NCBI GenBank assembly: GCA_964477345.1
Contig: CAYZDL010000003.1
Coordinates: forward strand, 53,154 to 117,153
Length of the DNA stretch: 64,000 nucleotides
From: JAJZEO01 sp964477345
GTDB lineage: Bacteria > Chlamydiota > Chlamydiia > Chlamydiales > 2-12-FULL-49-11
Reading direction: 5' to 3'
The notes below the pieces were generated by a model that made no database searches, had not been told where the DNA came from, and was given only the letters and a program-made list of their open reading frames with translations. The translations under genes and the position numbers were made by a program. Positions 43,319 through 52,270 of this stretch are shown here, piece after piece (within the stretch, counting starts at the first letter, position 1; every line of letters begins with the position of its first letter).

Positions 43319-43984
43319 ATGGAATGTTCTATCTGTACATATCAGATGCTTTATGTGACCCCTGAAGAGAGGGGAAATTCGTGGTATGACGATGAGGTGG
43401 GCACGCTTCATCAAGCTTCTCCTGACAAGACCGATGAAAAGTGGCTTCCCTATGAATCTGGACACAGACCCGTTTTAATCCATGGCAGGCACGTCTATCA
43501 TGAAAAATGCATTATTGAGTACTTAGAAGCCAGTGGCACCCCAGCCAATGGATCGATTTATTGTAAAATATTTTCTAGATTTCTTCCCTGTGTTCAAGAA
43601 AGGCCTGCTTGGAAAGGGGAGTGCCCTACGTGCAGAGAGTCTATTTTGAGCAGCCGTTTTGTTCAAAATACGGCTCTGATTGGGGAAGTGGGCGCGGATG
43701 ATGAAGTGCCTATTCCTAAAGAGTACGACCCGAATGCAACATATGATGAAGAAGCAGCCCCGAGAAGAAATATGATGGAAATCGCCTTCTTGCTGGTGGT
43801 TCTCTATCTTACTGCCACAGTTATGGCTATTGGTGAAGTGTTGGGGATCAATACCCCTGAACATGAAGGTGTGGAAATCAATCATAGTGTTGAAGCGGCA
43901 AAGTGGTTCCGACTGAATCGCCTTGATTTTACTGGGTTTGAAACTGTTGCTGAGTCTTTTTTTCTTCCTGAAATTAGAGCTTAA
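43319..43984 (+). CDS. RING-H2-like zinc-finger protein with transmembrane segment (candidate host-targeted effector)
   Basis: 221 aa, start ATG at 43319. Residues 3-6 (CSIC), 55-64 (HGRHVYHEKC) and 102-105 (CPTC) give a C-x2-C, H-x2-H-x2-H-x2-C, C-x2-C pattern close to eukaryotic RING-H2 fingers, with His55 in the place of the third Cys and one extra residue in the CGHVFH-like core. One membrane segment follows (MEIAFLLVVLYLTATVMAIG, about 153-172). RING domains bind E2 ubiquitin enzymes; bacteria have no ubiquitin, so the target would be the host. It overlaps the 3' end of lptB by 11 nt. Not a known chlamydial gene to me. Confidence 0.6.
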   Translation: MECSICTYQMLYVTPEERGNSWYDDEVGTLHQASPDKTDEKWLPYESGHRPVLIHGRHVYHEKCIIEYLEASGTPANGSIYCKIFSRFLPCVQERPAWKGECPTCRESILSSRFVQNTALIGEVGADDEVPIPKEYDPNATYDEEAAPRRNMMEIAFLLVVLYLTATVMAIGEVLGINTPEHEGVEINHSVEAAKWFRLNRLDFTGFETVAESFFLPEIRA

Positions 43985-44705
43985 AATCGGCACCAAGGTA
44001 CGACATTCTCGCTTCTTCGGAAGCGATTAATTCCTGACTTGTTCCGTGTGTCAAGATATTCCCTTCCGCAATCAGATAGCTTCTATCGACAATCGAGAAA
44101 ATTTCTCTCGCATTGTGGTCAGTAATGAATACAGAGATCCCTTTTGACTTGAGGGTTTGGATCGTTTTTTTCACCTCAGAGATAGTGATCGGATCGATGT
44201 TGGCAAAAGGCTCATCTAAGAGAAGCAGTTTAGGAGATCTAACGAGGGCCCTGGCAATTTCAACCCGCCTTTTTTCTCCGCCTGATAGGTAAATAGATCG
44301 TTTTTTTGCCAAATGTGTCAGATGCATCTCTTCCAGGCATTCTTCGAGTTTTCGCTTCCGCTCTTCTGCAGAAAGCTCAAGGGTCTCTAAAATGCACAAG
44401 ATATTGTCTTCTACACTAAGAGACTTAAATAAAGAGGGCTCCTGTGGAAGATAGCCCATTCCAAGCCTAGCTCTTTTGTGGACAGGGAGAGTGGAAATGT
44501 CAGTCCCATCGAAAATGATCAAGCCTTGATCGGCGCGGATTAGGCCAATCGTGATGTGGAAGGTGGTTGTTTTGCCGGCACCGTTGTGGCCGAGAAGCCC
44601 CACGATTTCTCCTGGATAAATGAAGAAAGAGATATCGGAAAGGATTGGCTTTGATTTTGTTGTCTTTTTTAGATGCTTGGCTTCTAAAAGGAATTTTTCA
44701 TGCAT
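43974..44705 (-). CDS. lptB: LPS export ABC transporter ATP-binding protein LptB
   Basis: 243 aa. Walker A GLLGHNGAGKTT, signature YLSGGEKRRVEIARAL, Walker B KLLLLDEPFANIDP and the switch His (FITDHNAREI). LptB powers LPS transport from the inner membrane across the LptA bridge. It overlaps lptA by 22 nt. The order kdsA-lptC-lptA-lptB fits chlamydial CT655-CT653. Confidence 0.95.
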   Translation of the reverse strand: MHEKFLLEAKHLKKTTKSKPILSDISFFIYPGEIVGLLGHNGAGKTTTFHITIGLIRADQGLIIFDGTDISTLPVHKRARLGMGYLPQEPSLFKSLSVEDNILCILETLELSAEERKRKLEECLEEMHLTHLAKKRSIYLSGGEKRRVEIARALVRSPKLLLLDEPFANIDPITISEVKKTIQTLKSKGISVFITDHNAREIFSIVDRSYLIAEGNILTHGTSQELIASEEARMSYLGADFKL

Positions 44706-45907
44706 GAGGATATTACTTCAATTAGTTCATCTCTTTGTTTGTGATCAAATGTAAGCTTAACAATGCCGTGACCTTGGATGATGTTTTCTTTTGTCTCGGG
44801 GTCACGAGATATTGAGAGGGAGTCGGCACTCATTTTGATATCGGTTTCTCTATTGTGAAAAACCACATTTTCCTGATCCAGTGAGAAAAATTCAAGGGTG
44901 TGTTCTTCGGGTCGGTAGGTGAGTCCTCCGGCGGTGCCATGCATGGCGCCGGAAGAGAAGGTTACATGGTCATAAAAAGAGATGATTTTGGGATTCCCTT
45001 CTAGCTGATCAAAGGTCAGTTGATGTGCTTCAATTCTCAAATCTCCATTTTCATAGACAATCGGTTCCACAATCGACATAGCAGAGAGGTGGCGTTTGTC
45101 GTGATCAAATTCGATATCTCCATCACAGATGATTTTCATCCCCCCTGGGGTAATGAGATGACTCTTCCCTGTAGCTTTAAAGCCTTTGAACAAGAGCTTT
45201 TCATCTACCTTTTCGGTAGCAAAAGAGATCTTGTCAGTTGACCTCATGGAACCAAATGAATTTCCATCTACTAAGATGTTTTCTTTAAGGGAAATTTCCC
45301 CCGATTTCCGATCCCAATTGAGGATATTCGAACTAAATGAAATTTCTTCAGGGTGGGTTAAGCTGATTAAATTAGCGGCAATTTTCCCGATTGGCTTGTA
45401 GAGAATTAAGGTTTCATTTTCGACCTCAACTGTTGCGCTGTCTGCTTTTACCTCATCTTGTCCAATCAAAATGGTGCACGGGTGGTCAGTCGAATGAGTA
45501 TTGAGTTTCAGATGGCCGTCGTTCCATTCGCAGTCGACATTCTGGCTTTGGATCGTCGTATGCCGTTTGGGATCAAAAAAGGAGATTAGCTTTTCAGGAG
45601 ATGTAAGAGAGGCCGTGTTGTGGACAAAATCGATCGTTGCTGCTTCGCACAGCAGAGTTTGCTCCGATCCGAACTGCAATTCGACGCATGACTTAAGGCA
45701 GGCCGATAAAAATGATGGGGTTTGATGATGGGATCCTCCTTGGACAAGAGTTGCCTCATTAGCCGTCAATATTCCTAAAGGGTGCTTAATCAAGACATCA
45801 CCCTTTAACAGAATTTCATTATCGTGGGCTTTAATTTCATTCGAAGAAAATTCAATGTTGCCAAAAAGGGTTGTTGAAACGAGGATAAAAAGGGGTAGTG
45901 ATTTCAT
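44684..45907 (-). CDS. lptA: LptA/OstA-family LPS transport protein
   Basis: 407 aa with a signal peptide (MKSLPLFILVSTTLFG). OstA beta-jellyroll signatures occur repeatedly (NEIKAHDNEILLKGDVLIKH; QNVDCEWNDGHLKLN; RIEAHQLTFDQLEGNPKIIS). It is much longer than the 170-200 aa E. coli LptA, so it probably stacks two or more jellyroll units. Periplasmic. Start overlaps the lptC stop (ATGA). Confidence 0.85.
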   Translation of the reverse strand: MKSLPLFILVSTTLFGNIEFSSNEIKAHDNEILLKGDVLIKHPLGILTANEATLVQGGSHHQTPSFLSACLKSCVELQFGSEQTLLCEAATIDFVHNTASLTSPEKLISFFDPKRHTTIQSQNVDCEWNDGHLKLNTHSTDHPCTILIGQDEVKADSATVEVENETLILYKPIGKIAANLISLTHPEEISFSSNILNWDRKSGEISLKENILVDGNSFGSMRSTDKISFATEKVDEKLLFKGFKATGKSHLITPGGMKIICDGDIEFDHDKRHLSAMSIVEPIVYENGDLRIEAHQLTFDQLEGNPKIISFYDHVTFSSGAMHGTAGGLTYRPEEHTLEFFSLDQENVVFHNRETDIKMSADSLSISRDPETKENIIQGHGIVKLTFDHKQRDELIEVISSCMKNSF

Positions 45908-46491
45908 GAGTCTTCTCCTGGTTCGTTGATTTGAGCTTTGAAGCCCTTTGCAGAAAAGTGGGCTCCATCTTTTTCCATTTTCAGATCAAAAGAGTCAGCT
46001 TTTCCTCTAAGGGTGATTTGTTCAGGTTTTAAGTAAAGTGAAAGAATCTCGCCTGGAGTCGTATAAAGGGCCATAAAAGTATTTTCTGTCTTAAGTTTTT
46101 GCTGAGAAAAATCGAAGATCGAATGGGGGGCTTGGATAAATCGAACTTGCTGAGATGGCTTTGAAGAAGAGAGAAATCTGTCTTGCATCCAAAGGCGCAT
46201 ATCATCCATTTCCTCATAGTAGGAAGTTTTATTGAGATCGTGCTTCATGATCACCTTTGTAGAGGGGCTTTCCAAGTGATAGTGAAAACGTTTCCCATTT
46301 TTGTTGGCCCAAAGATCCTTAGTTGTTCCTGTTGCACTTTCCAATACGACTTCCTCGATCATCTGTTTTTTATCATCTATTTCAAAGGGGACAATGGTGA
46401 GGGGTAGATGATGAACCCCGATCAAGGCAATAATTATGAGAGTAAAGATCGAAAGGAGTACTAAATTAATCGCATTAGCACGTTGCCACAT
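45904..46491 (-). CDS. lptC: LptC-like inner-membrane LPS transport protein
   Basis: 195 aa from the ATG at 46491 (MWQRANAINLVL), which overlaps the kdsA stop; the longer frame to 46554 lies inside kdsA. One N-terminal membrane anchor (AINLVLLSIFTLIIIALIGV) then a periplasmic domain (FDLKMEKDGAHFSAKGFKAQ near the end). Position between kdsA and lptA and single-anchor topology fit LptC, which links LptBFG to LptA. Sequence signal is weak, as is normal for LptC. Confidence 0.75.
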   Translation of the reverse strand: MWQRANAINLVLLSIFTLIIIALIGVHHLPLTIVPFEIDDKKQMIEEVVLESATGTTKDLWANKNGKRFHYHLESPSTKVIMKHDLNKTSYYEEMDDMRLWMQDRFLSSSKPSQQVRFIQAPHSIFDFSQQKLKTENTFMALYTTPGEILSLYLKPEQITLRGKADSFDLKMEKDGAHFSAKGFKAQINEPGEDS

Positions 46492-47306
46492 ACGAGTACT
46501 TATGGGTAAGGCTGTGGAGTTGTTGAAGATCATCAAGGAGGCTGAAGAGATCATTTAAAGGCATTTGTGTTGCAGCATCGCTTTTCGCATTTTTGGGGTC
46601 TGGGTGGGTTTCCATGTAAACAATGTCAGCGCCTGCTGCGACCGCTGCTCTAGAAAGATAAGGAATAAATCCTCTTTCACCACCTGATTGTAGGCCTACG
46701 CCACCTGGTAATTGTACAGAGTGGGTAGCATCGTAGCAAACAAAGGTGCCCAATGATTTCATAATCGGGATAGACCGCATATCGCTCACAAGATTGTTAT
46801 AGCCAAAACAAGCTCCTCGCTCAGTAAGGATGATATCGTTATTCCCAGCCTCGCGAATCTTCTCGCAAACATGTCGCATATCATGGGGGGCTACAAATTG
46901 CCCTTTTTTCACATGGAGGGGCTTTCCTGTCTTTGCAGCAGCAACTAAAAGGTCCGTTTGGCGACATAAGAAGGCGNNNNNNNNNNATTTGTATCAAATC
47001 AACTACTTGTGCTGCAGCTTCGGCCTGAGAGGCTCCATGAATGTCGGTTGTAACAGGTAGATCGAAGCTCTCTTTAACTTTTTGCAGGATTCGTAACCCT
47101 TCTTCTAGACCAGGACCGCGAAAAGAGTGAATCGAGGAACGATTTTCTTTATCAAAGCTCGATTTAAAAACAAAAGGATGAAGACAGTCACGTTTTAATC
47201 TTTCAGCAGTTTGCATCACAAGGTATTCTGATTCAATGACACAAGGGCCCAAGATAAATGTCAGAGGGCTATCTTTGTCTAAGGTAATGTTGTGAATCTT
47301 CATCAT
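46475..47306 (-). CDS. kdsA: 3-deoxy-8-phosphooctulonate (KDO-8-P) synthase, split by a gap
   Basis: Condenses arabinose-5-phosphate with PEP for LPS inner-core KDO. N-terminal part FILGPCVIESEYL, FVFKSSFDKENRSS, DIHGASQAEAAAQVVDLIQ lies before the 10-N gap on the minus strand. After it AFLCRQTDLLVAAAKTGKPL, HVKKGQFVAPHD, LTERGACFGYNNLVSDMRSI and FVCYDATHSVQLPG continue in another frame. The family-invariant IPAFLCRQ across the gap shows only about 3 nt are truly missing, so the gene is intact and the frameshift is an artefact. Overlaps dapB and lptC. Confidence 0.92.
46977..46986. other. Assembly gap of 10 N inside kdsA (true size probably 3 nt)
   Basis: The left flank ends in codons for VVDLIQ plus AT, the right flank begins C then GCC TTC (AF). 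The invariant residues Ile-Pro need xCC only, i.e. three bases. Confidence 0.85.
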
Positions 47307-47940
47307 GAAAATTAGTATAGAGACCTTTCTCTTTATTGGAAAGAAATTGACATGCTTTTATTGCTCCCTTGGCATAAAGATTGCGTGAGAGTGCTGAGTG
47401 AGAAATTTTGATGATTTCATCTTCAAGCTCAATCTGTATGGTGTGTTCGCCAATGATCCCCTCGATTCTTTCAGAAGAAATTTTGTTATCAGGAGTCAGA
47501 GCAATGATCGCTAAATCCTTTGCAGTTCCACTTGGGGCATCTTTTTTGCTTGTGTGATGAACTTCATGGATCGAAGTTTTGATGCCGGTGGTAGGAAGAT
47601 GTGAGAGCATCTTCTTGATGAGAGAAATACCTGGAGCAAAATTTGGGCAATAAAGAACGGGAATCTCTTTTGAAGCCTCCTCTAGCGCTTTTAATGAAAG
47701 CTCAGAATGACCGGTTGTTCCAACGACAAGAGGTTTTTTCGCTAAGACGATTTTATGTAAATTATTATTTAAAACATCGGGGCGGGAAACATCGAGTACG
47801 AGGTCGACCTCATCGAGATTTCTCAATTCGGGGTTATCCCGAGTCACCCTTTGTACAATGCGGAAATAGGGAGTGCCTGAAGCTGCAGCTTCAATGGCTT
47901 GCCCTAATTTCCCTGATGCCCCAATCAACATGATATCCAT
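47269..47940 (-). CDS. dapB: 4-hydroxy-tetrahydrodipicolinate reductase DapB
   Basis: About 223 aa from the ATG at 47940 (MDIMLIGASGKLGQAIE); a TTG at 47958 is possible. N-terminal Rossmann motif GASGKLG, the family signature EVHHTSKKDAPSGTAK with catalytic His pair and the substrate-binding Lys, and FAPGISLIKKML. It makes tetrahydrodipicolinate for lysine/meso-DAP, a peptidoglycan precursor. Somewhat shorter than the 250-270 aa norm. Overlaps kdsA by 38 nt, so it heads a dapB-kdsA-lptC-lptA-lptB run. Confidence 0.93.
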   Translation of the reverse strand: MDIMLIGASGKLGQAIEAAASGTPYFRIVQRVTRDNPELRNLDEVDLVLDVSRPDVLNNNLHKIVLAKKPLVVGTTGHSELSLKALEEASKEIPVLYCPNFAPGISLIKKMLSHLPTTGIKTSIHEVHHTSKKDAPSGTAKDLAIIALTPDNKISSERIEGIIGEHTIQIELEDEIIKISHSALSRNLYAKGAIKACQFLSNKEKGLYTNFHDEDSQHYLRQR

Positions 47941-48006
47941 AGCTAATGGATATATCAAAAAATGGTGTTGATTTCAAGGAGAGCTTCAGGTAGCATTACT
48001 CGCTCT

Positions 48007-48079
48007 GGATCGGTAGCTCAGTGGATAGAGCACCCGCCTTCTAAGCGGGTGGTCGCAGGTTCGAATCCTGCCCGATCCG
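48007..48079 (+). tRNA. tRNA-Arg (anticodon TCT)
   Basis: 73 nt: acceptor GGATCGG/CCGATCC, D-arm GCTC...GAGC, anticodon arm CCCGC-CTTCTAA-GCGGG, T-arm GCAGG-TTCGAAT-CCTGC, discriminator G. Confidence 0.97.
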
Positions 48080-48145
48080 TTCCACCTTTTCACTGGAAGG
48101 AATCATTATTCTATTGTATGTATGATTTGAGAGGGGTAGATCGTG

Positions 48146-50749
48146 ATGAGTGTTGACAAACAGGATTACATCGTTTTTCAAGGAAAACACTTAGGCACGG
48201 TTGATTTTAAACCACAACATTTTCCAAATGAAATCTATCAACAAATCGATGCTCCTTCTTTCAAAGAACTCACTATTTTTGAAAAGCATGAGGTAATTAA
48301 CCGAAGCCTCTATCAAGCGATTGAGAAGAGTGAAGGTGAGGTTTTTCTACTTCCCAAGGTTGTTTCTTTTATCACCAGAGTGAAAGGGGTATTGCCGGGC
48401 TACCAACTGACGAGCTTTGAACTTTGGCTTATTCATTTTTCAGGGATTGGCGAAGAAGAGCAACGGATTATTCGAGGAAAAATTGTCGGTAAGACCTTAC
48501 CGAGGTGGGTTTTTCAAACGTTTTTTCCATTGGGCACTGGGATGCCGCATAAAGGGTCTCACTATTCTCTGGCTCATTACTCTCCCGATCTCGATACGAC
48601 GGTTGCCTCTTTTCACTGCTTTATGGCCGCATTTGGATCGAAATTGGCCTCTTCTCTACATTATTGGAGCATCCCCGGAGGCCCCCCAAAAGGGTCTGTC
48701 GAAATAGAGTTTCTTTTTAAGAAGGCTTTAGGAGAGGGGGTATTTCAAGCGATTTCCCGATCAGATAAAGAAGTAGAGATTACGAGTCTCGATTTGCTTT
48801 CACAAGACAATATTGAAAAAAGAGAACTGGCTGATCTCTATTACGATATTGATCCTGCACGGGCTAGGAAAGCGACAATTCTTATTGACGATCAAGGGTG
48901 TTACCTTGGTGATTGGCGACAGGTTGATGTCGATCCAGTACACGGTATCTTAAATCGCTTTTGGGGGATGTTGAATGCCCATCAAAATGCCTTTCAAATC
49001 GGGCTTGCTTCACTTTTTGCCAAAAAGCTGCTCAGAAGGGAAGATCTAAGATCTTTTGCCCAAGGAATTCTTGGGAAAAAATTTTCTGATTGCAACAGCT
49101 CTATTGATTTAACTGTCGACCATAGAAGAGGCTTAGATAAATTTCTCAAAGAAGTGGTTGGCGTTAGAAATGGTTATTCCTGCTCGTACAATGAACTATT
49201 AACCGTTTTAGAAAAAAAATTTGGGTTTAAATCAGAGTTGATCTCTCTAGACCAAAGACCATTTTTTAATAATGATGGGAGTATCATCGAAGATCGGGGG
49301 AGAATTTTCACTGAACTCGAAAAGATGCTTGTCGAAGGAAAGGCTACTGCCAATAAGCTACAGAGACATTTTGAAACGTTGGAGATCGCTCTCAAGATCA
49401 AACGAGAGGTGTTAGGTCACGAGCCCAATTATTTAAGTTATCTGGCCGATCTCGACCAAATTCAGAAGCAGATGAGAGATTACTCTCACCTTACGGTCAA
49501 TTACCAGGAAGGTGACCACCTCTATCCTCTTGGGGTCATCTATGCGGCCGACCTCAATCGAAAACCCCTTGCAACATCCTCTTGGAATGATTTTTCTAAT
49601 CCTTCTGAGACCTACTCGCAGCCTGAAATAGATGTTATTAGTTTTGTCGATCACCATCGAAGTGAAGTGAAGACCGCCAGGCCCGCGATGGGGATCGTCA
49701 TGGATGCTCAATCAAGCAACTCGATTTATGCAAACCTTTTATTCGATATCAATGACCAATACTCGAGTGGGGGAATGAGCTCTGAACAGATTGAAAAACA
49801 AATCGAAGAAGTTTCTAAAGATCTTATTTTCCCATCAAGACTTCGTGTATTACGACGTCTATTGAAGCGCAAAGACGTTTTGATGCAGAATCATTCGACC
49901 AACTATTACGTCTCCCGAGACCGAGAGTTTTTAGAGTATCTTCAATCGCTCTATGCGATACTTGATGACACCGATTTACTCACGAAAGTTACCCCTTACG
50001 ACCTCGACGCAGTCTCCAGCCTGATTAATCGGTTAAAATCACTCATGCTCATGCAAGAAGTTGAAGTGGTCAATTTTGACGATTTGGACCGCTCTGATTC
50101 TCACTTTGTCAAGACCGCCGCCAAAAGGCTTCTCCAATCTGAAGAGCTCTATTCGCTCTACGGGATCATTTACAAAGCAAAAGAAGAGGCTATTGAAAAA
50201 GTCATCTCCGACACCCTCAAGGGATACGATGCCACTTTCTTTCAAGACACCAAAATACTGAGTGGTTACGCATCTGTAGGGCAGTTTAAGCATTTTGTCA
50301 ATAATGCGCAGACATTGAAGAAAGCCGATCACGATTTAAAAAAGATCTGGATCACCCATGCCAAAGCCTCACACAAAGAAAATCCAGATCTAAAGCTATA
50401 TCTCTTTATGTTGTCGACCATCTCATCGGCTAAAGAACTTTTCACTGACGCCCAAGAAGCAAATACCTATCAAGATGAGCTCTGGATCTGGTGCCCTGAA
50501 GAATGTGATGCAAGCGAAGCTCATTTGAACCGATTCATTGCCGCCTTTACCGAATCCCCCCTGATGGAAAATGAACCACTCGAGATCCATTTTTATGGAG
50601 AATCCAAGCCATTAGAAAAGCTTTGCAGAAACACGATTTCCAGACCTTTTGAGACCGTCAGGCACAAAGGGGACAACCCCCTTCTTGTCCTCAAAGTCCC
50701 TCAAAAAAAGATCAATTCAAGAAAAGCACAAATCGCTCCCCATCTATAG
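48146..50749 (+). CDS. DHH phosphoesterase / family-II pyrophosphatase-like protein with large insertion
   Basis: 867 aa from the ATG at 48146 (GAGGGG 9 nt upstream). Four DHH-family motifs appear in order: HYSPDLDTTVAS (about 145-156, like HKNPDTDSICSA), YAADL (about 455), VDHHRSE (about 502), and YAILDDTDLLTKVTPYDLDA (about 620, like the ILSDTLxFxSPT motif of PpaC). Family-II PPases are about 310 aa; here motifs I and II are separated by about 300 extra residues (including VTVDHRRGLDKFLKEVVG) and the C-terminal part extends over 200 residues. Metal-dependent phosphohydrolase activity is likely; the substrate is unknown. Monocistronic after tRNA-Arg. Confidence 0.65.
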   Translation: MSVDKQDYIVFQGKHLGTVDFKPQHFPNEIYQQIDAPSFKELTIFEKHEVINRSLYQAIEKSEGEVFLLPKVVSFITRVKGVLPGYQLTSFELWLIHFSGIGEEEQRIIRGKIVGKTLPRWVFQTFFPLGTGMPHKGSHYSLAHYSPDLDTTVASFHCFMAAFGSKLASSLHYWSIPGGPPKGSVEIEFLFKKALGEGVFQAISRSDKEVEITSLDLLSQDNIEKRELADLYYDIDPARARKATILIDDQGCYLGDWRQVDVDPVHGILNRFWGMLNAHQNAFQIGLASLFAKKLLRREDLRSFAQGILGKKFSDCNSSIDLTVDHRRGLDKFLKEVVGVRNGYSCSYNELLTVLEKKFGFKSELISLDQRPFFNNDGSIIEDRGRIFTELEKMLVEGKATANKLQRHFETLEIALKIKREVLGHEPNYLSYLADLDQIQKQMRDYSHLTVNYQEGDHLYPLGVIYAADLNRKPLATSSWNDFSNPSETYSQPEIDVISFVDHHRSEVKTARPAMGIVMDAQSSNSIYANLLFDINDQYSSGGMSSEQIEKQIEEVSKDLIFPSRLRVLRRLLKRKDVLMQNHSTNYYVSRDREFLEYLQSLYAILDDTDLLTKVTPYDLDAVSSLINRLKSLMLMQEVEVVNFDDLDRSDSHFVKTAAKRLLQSEELYSLYGIIYKAKEEAIEKVISDTLKGYDATFFQDTKILSGYASVGQFKHFVNNAQTLKKADHDLKKIWITHAKASHKENPDLKLYLFMLSTISSAKELFTDAQEANTYQDELWIWCPEECDASEAHLNRFIAAFTESPLMENEPLEIHFYGESKPLEKLCRNTISRPFETVRHKGDNPLLVLKVPQKKINSRKAQIAPHL

Positions 50750-51000
50750 AACTGGCCCGCTCCTTAAACGTGTTCAAAATTTATTCCGCTAAACACACCT
50801 AAGGAACTTATGGATATTCAAAATGTCCGCTACCCATTACAATGATATTTGCTAAGTCACATCTGGAGATACATCTTCTCAAATTTAAGATGCTGTAAAA
50901 GCTACAGAGAGCCTCTGAATTTGAGTGGTATTTGCTGGCTTACATTTAGATATAGTAACCCACAAGAGGTGTATTAAGCGGAGTTAGGGGCTAGGGTTTT

Positions 51001-51031
51001 AAAAAAGCCACTCCCTGAAGGAGAGTGGCTT
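51001..51031 (-). terminator. Terminator of the rluD-khpA run
   Basis: AAGCCACTC (51005-51013) pairs with GAGTGGCTT (51023-51031); on the minus strand it is followed by a T-run (A-run 51001-51006). The 50750-51000 stretch upstream holds no gene. Confidence 0.85.
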
Positions 51032-51045
51032 AGTGAATTTTTGAC

Positions 51046-51324
51046 TTACTCTTGACCGTGATGGTGTTGCTCGGCGTGAGTGCTTGCTTCGCCTTCTTCT
51101 AGGATTTCTAGGTTTACGCGAAGACCGTTTCGGCTTGCGACAGACATGAGCAGTGTACGGATGGCGTTAATCGTTTTACCGCGTTTCCCGATGATCTTTC
51201 CAATATCAGCTTTCTCAACACTGAGTTCGATAATCAATGTTTGTGTGCCGCCGATTTCGTTAATCTTTACTTTGTCGGGGTTATCAACTAGATTCTTTAC
51301 GATGTAGGCTACAAATTCTTTCAT
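51046..51324 (-). CDS. khpA: KH-domain RNA-binding protein KhpA-like
   Basis: 92 aa. A single KH domain with the GxxG loop IGKRGKT (VEKADIGKIIGKRGKTINAI). KhpA-type proteins bind RNA, affecting translation and cell division. It has a His-rich tail (HAEQHHHGQE). Followed by a strong terminator; preceded by rluD in the same direction. Confidence 0.88.
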   Translation of the reverse strand: MKEFVAYIVKNLVDNPDKVKINEIGGTQTLIIELSVEKADIGKIIGKRGKTINAIRTLLMSVASRNGLRVNLEILEEGEASTHAEQHHHGQE

Positions 51325-51370
51325 AGTTCGTTCCTTGGTTTACGGTCCCTCGAGGATAATCAATCAGTTT

Positions 51371-52270
51371 TTATTTTTCCAGTTTTTTCCCCCAAGCCTC
51401 AATGTGTTGAGGAATGGGAGCAGTGATGACAATGGGGTTCCCAGTCATCGGGTGGACAAATTGAAGTTTGTGGGCATGTAAACAAAGGGGGATATCCGCT
51501 TCGTTGCCGATGCCGTAGAGATCATCGCCTACAATAGGGGCGTTGATCGACTTCAAGTGTACTCGAATTTGGTGGGTTCTTCCTGTAACGGGTTTGACCA
51601 CTACATAGGCCATTTTATGGTTATAGGTCACGACGTCGAGGTGCGTTATGGCCCTTTTCCCATCTAATGGGCGAATTGTCATCATTTCTCGTTTGATCGG
51701 GTGACGGCCAATGGGGGCGTCGATCACAAATTGCTTAGGATTTGAATGGGTAATCGCAATGTAGGTTTTTTCAATTTTTCGCTCTTTAAAGAGATCGATG
51801 ATCTTAGCTTGTGATTCTCTTGTTTTTGCGGCGATGATCACTCCGGAAGTATCTTTGTCTAAGCGGTGGACAATCCCAGGCCTAAGAGGGTCATCTGAGG
51901 AAGGCAGGGTGCCTAAATAGTGGAGCAATCCGGCGACAAGCGTTCCCCTATGGTTGCCTGTTCCGGGGTGAACAACTACTCCTGCTCGCTTGTTGATTGC
52001 AATCAGTGTCGAATCTTCATAGAGGATTTCTAAATCAAGGGGTTCGGCTTCAAGATGGGGGAGCTCTGATGGGGCAAAATGAATGTCAAACGACTCACCT
52101 GCAGTGAATTTGGCTCTTTTTTTTAAGGGGGCAGAACCTTGTTTCACGAAACCCTCTTCAATTAGATATTGAAAATAGGCGCGAGAAAATTCAGGAAACC
52201 GGCTTTTCAGTAGTGAATCTATTCGAATGTCAGATTCTTCGGAGCGTATCGTGATGGTTTCTTTTCTCAT
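51371..52270 (-). CDS. rluD: 23S rRNA pseudouridine synthase RluD family
   Basis: 299 aa. N-terminal S4-like RNA-binding domain (IRIDSLLKSRFPEFSRAYFQ) and catalytic domain with GIVHRLDKDTSGVIIAAKTR (catalytic Asp in RLDKDTSG) and VVKPVTGRTHQIRVHLKSI. It isomerises uridines in helix 69 of 23S rRNA (function of RluD; RluC/A paralogues are alternatives). Position next to a CT659-like gene matches sfhB (CT658). The stop of the neighbour touches its start. Confidence 0.92.
   Translation of the reverse strand: MRKETITIRSEESDIRIDSLLKSRFPEFSRAYFQYLIEEGFVKQGSAPLKKRAKFTAGESFDIHFAPSELPHLEAEPLDLEILYEDSTLIAINKRAGVVVHPGTGNHRGTLVAGLLHYLGTLPSSDDPLRPGIVHRLDKDTSGVIIAAKTRESQAKIIDLFKERKIEKTYIAITHSNPKQFVIDAPIGRHPIKREMMTIRPLDGKRAITHLDVVTYNHKMAYVVVKPVTGRTHQIRVHLKSINAPIVGDDLYGIGNEADIPLCLHAHKLQFVHPMTGNPIVITAPIPQHIEAWGKKLEK

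Noticed and set aside
46881..46976. Apparent alternative C-terminus of kdsA after the gap (RLLMSPNGPFSC...)
   Set aside because: Out-of-frame reading caused by the wrong gap length; the correct frame gives AFLCRQTDLLVAAAKTG.
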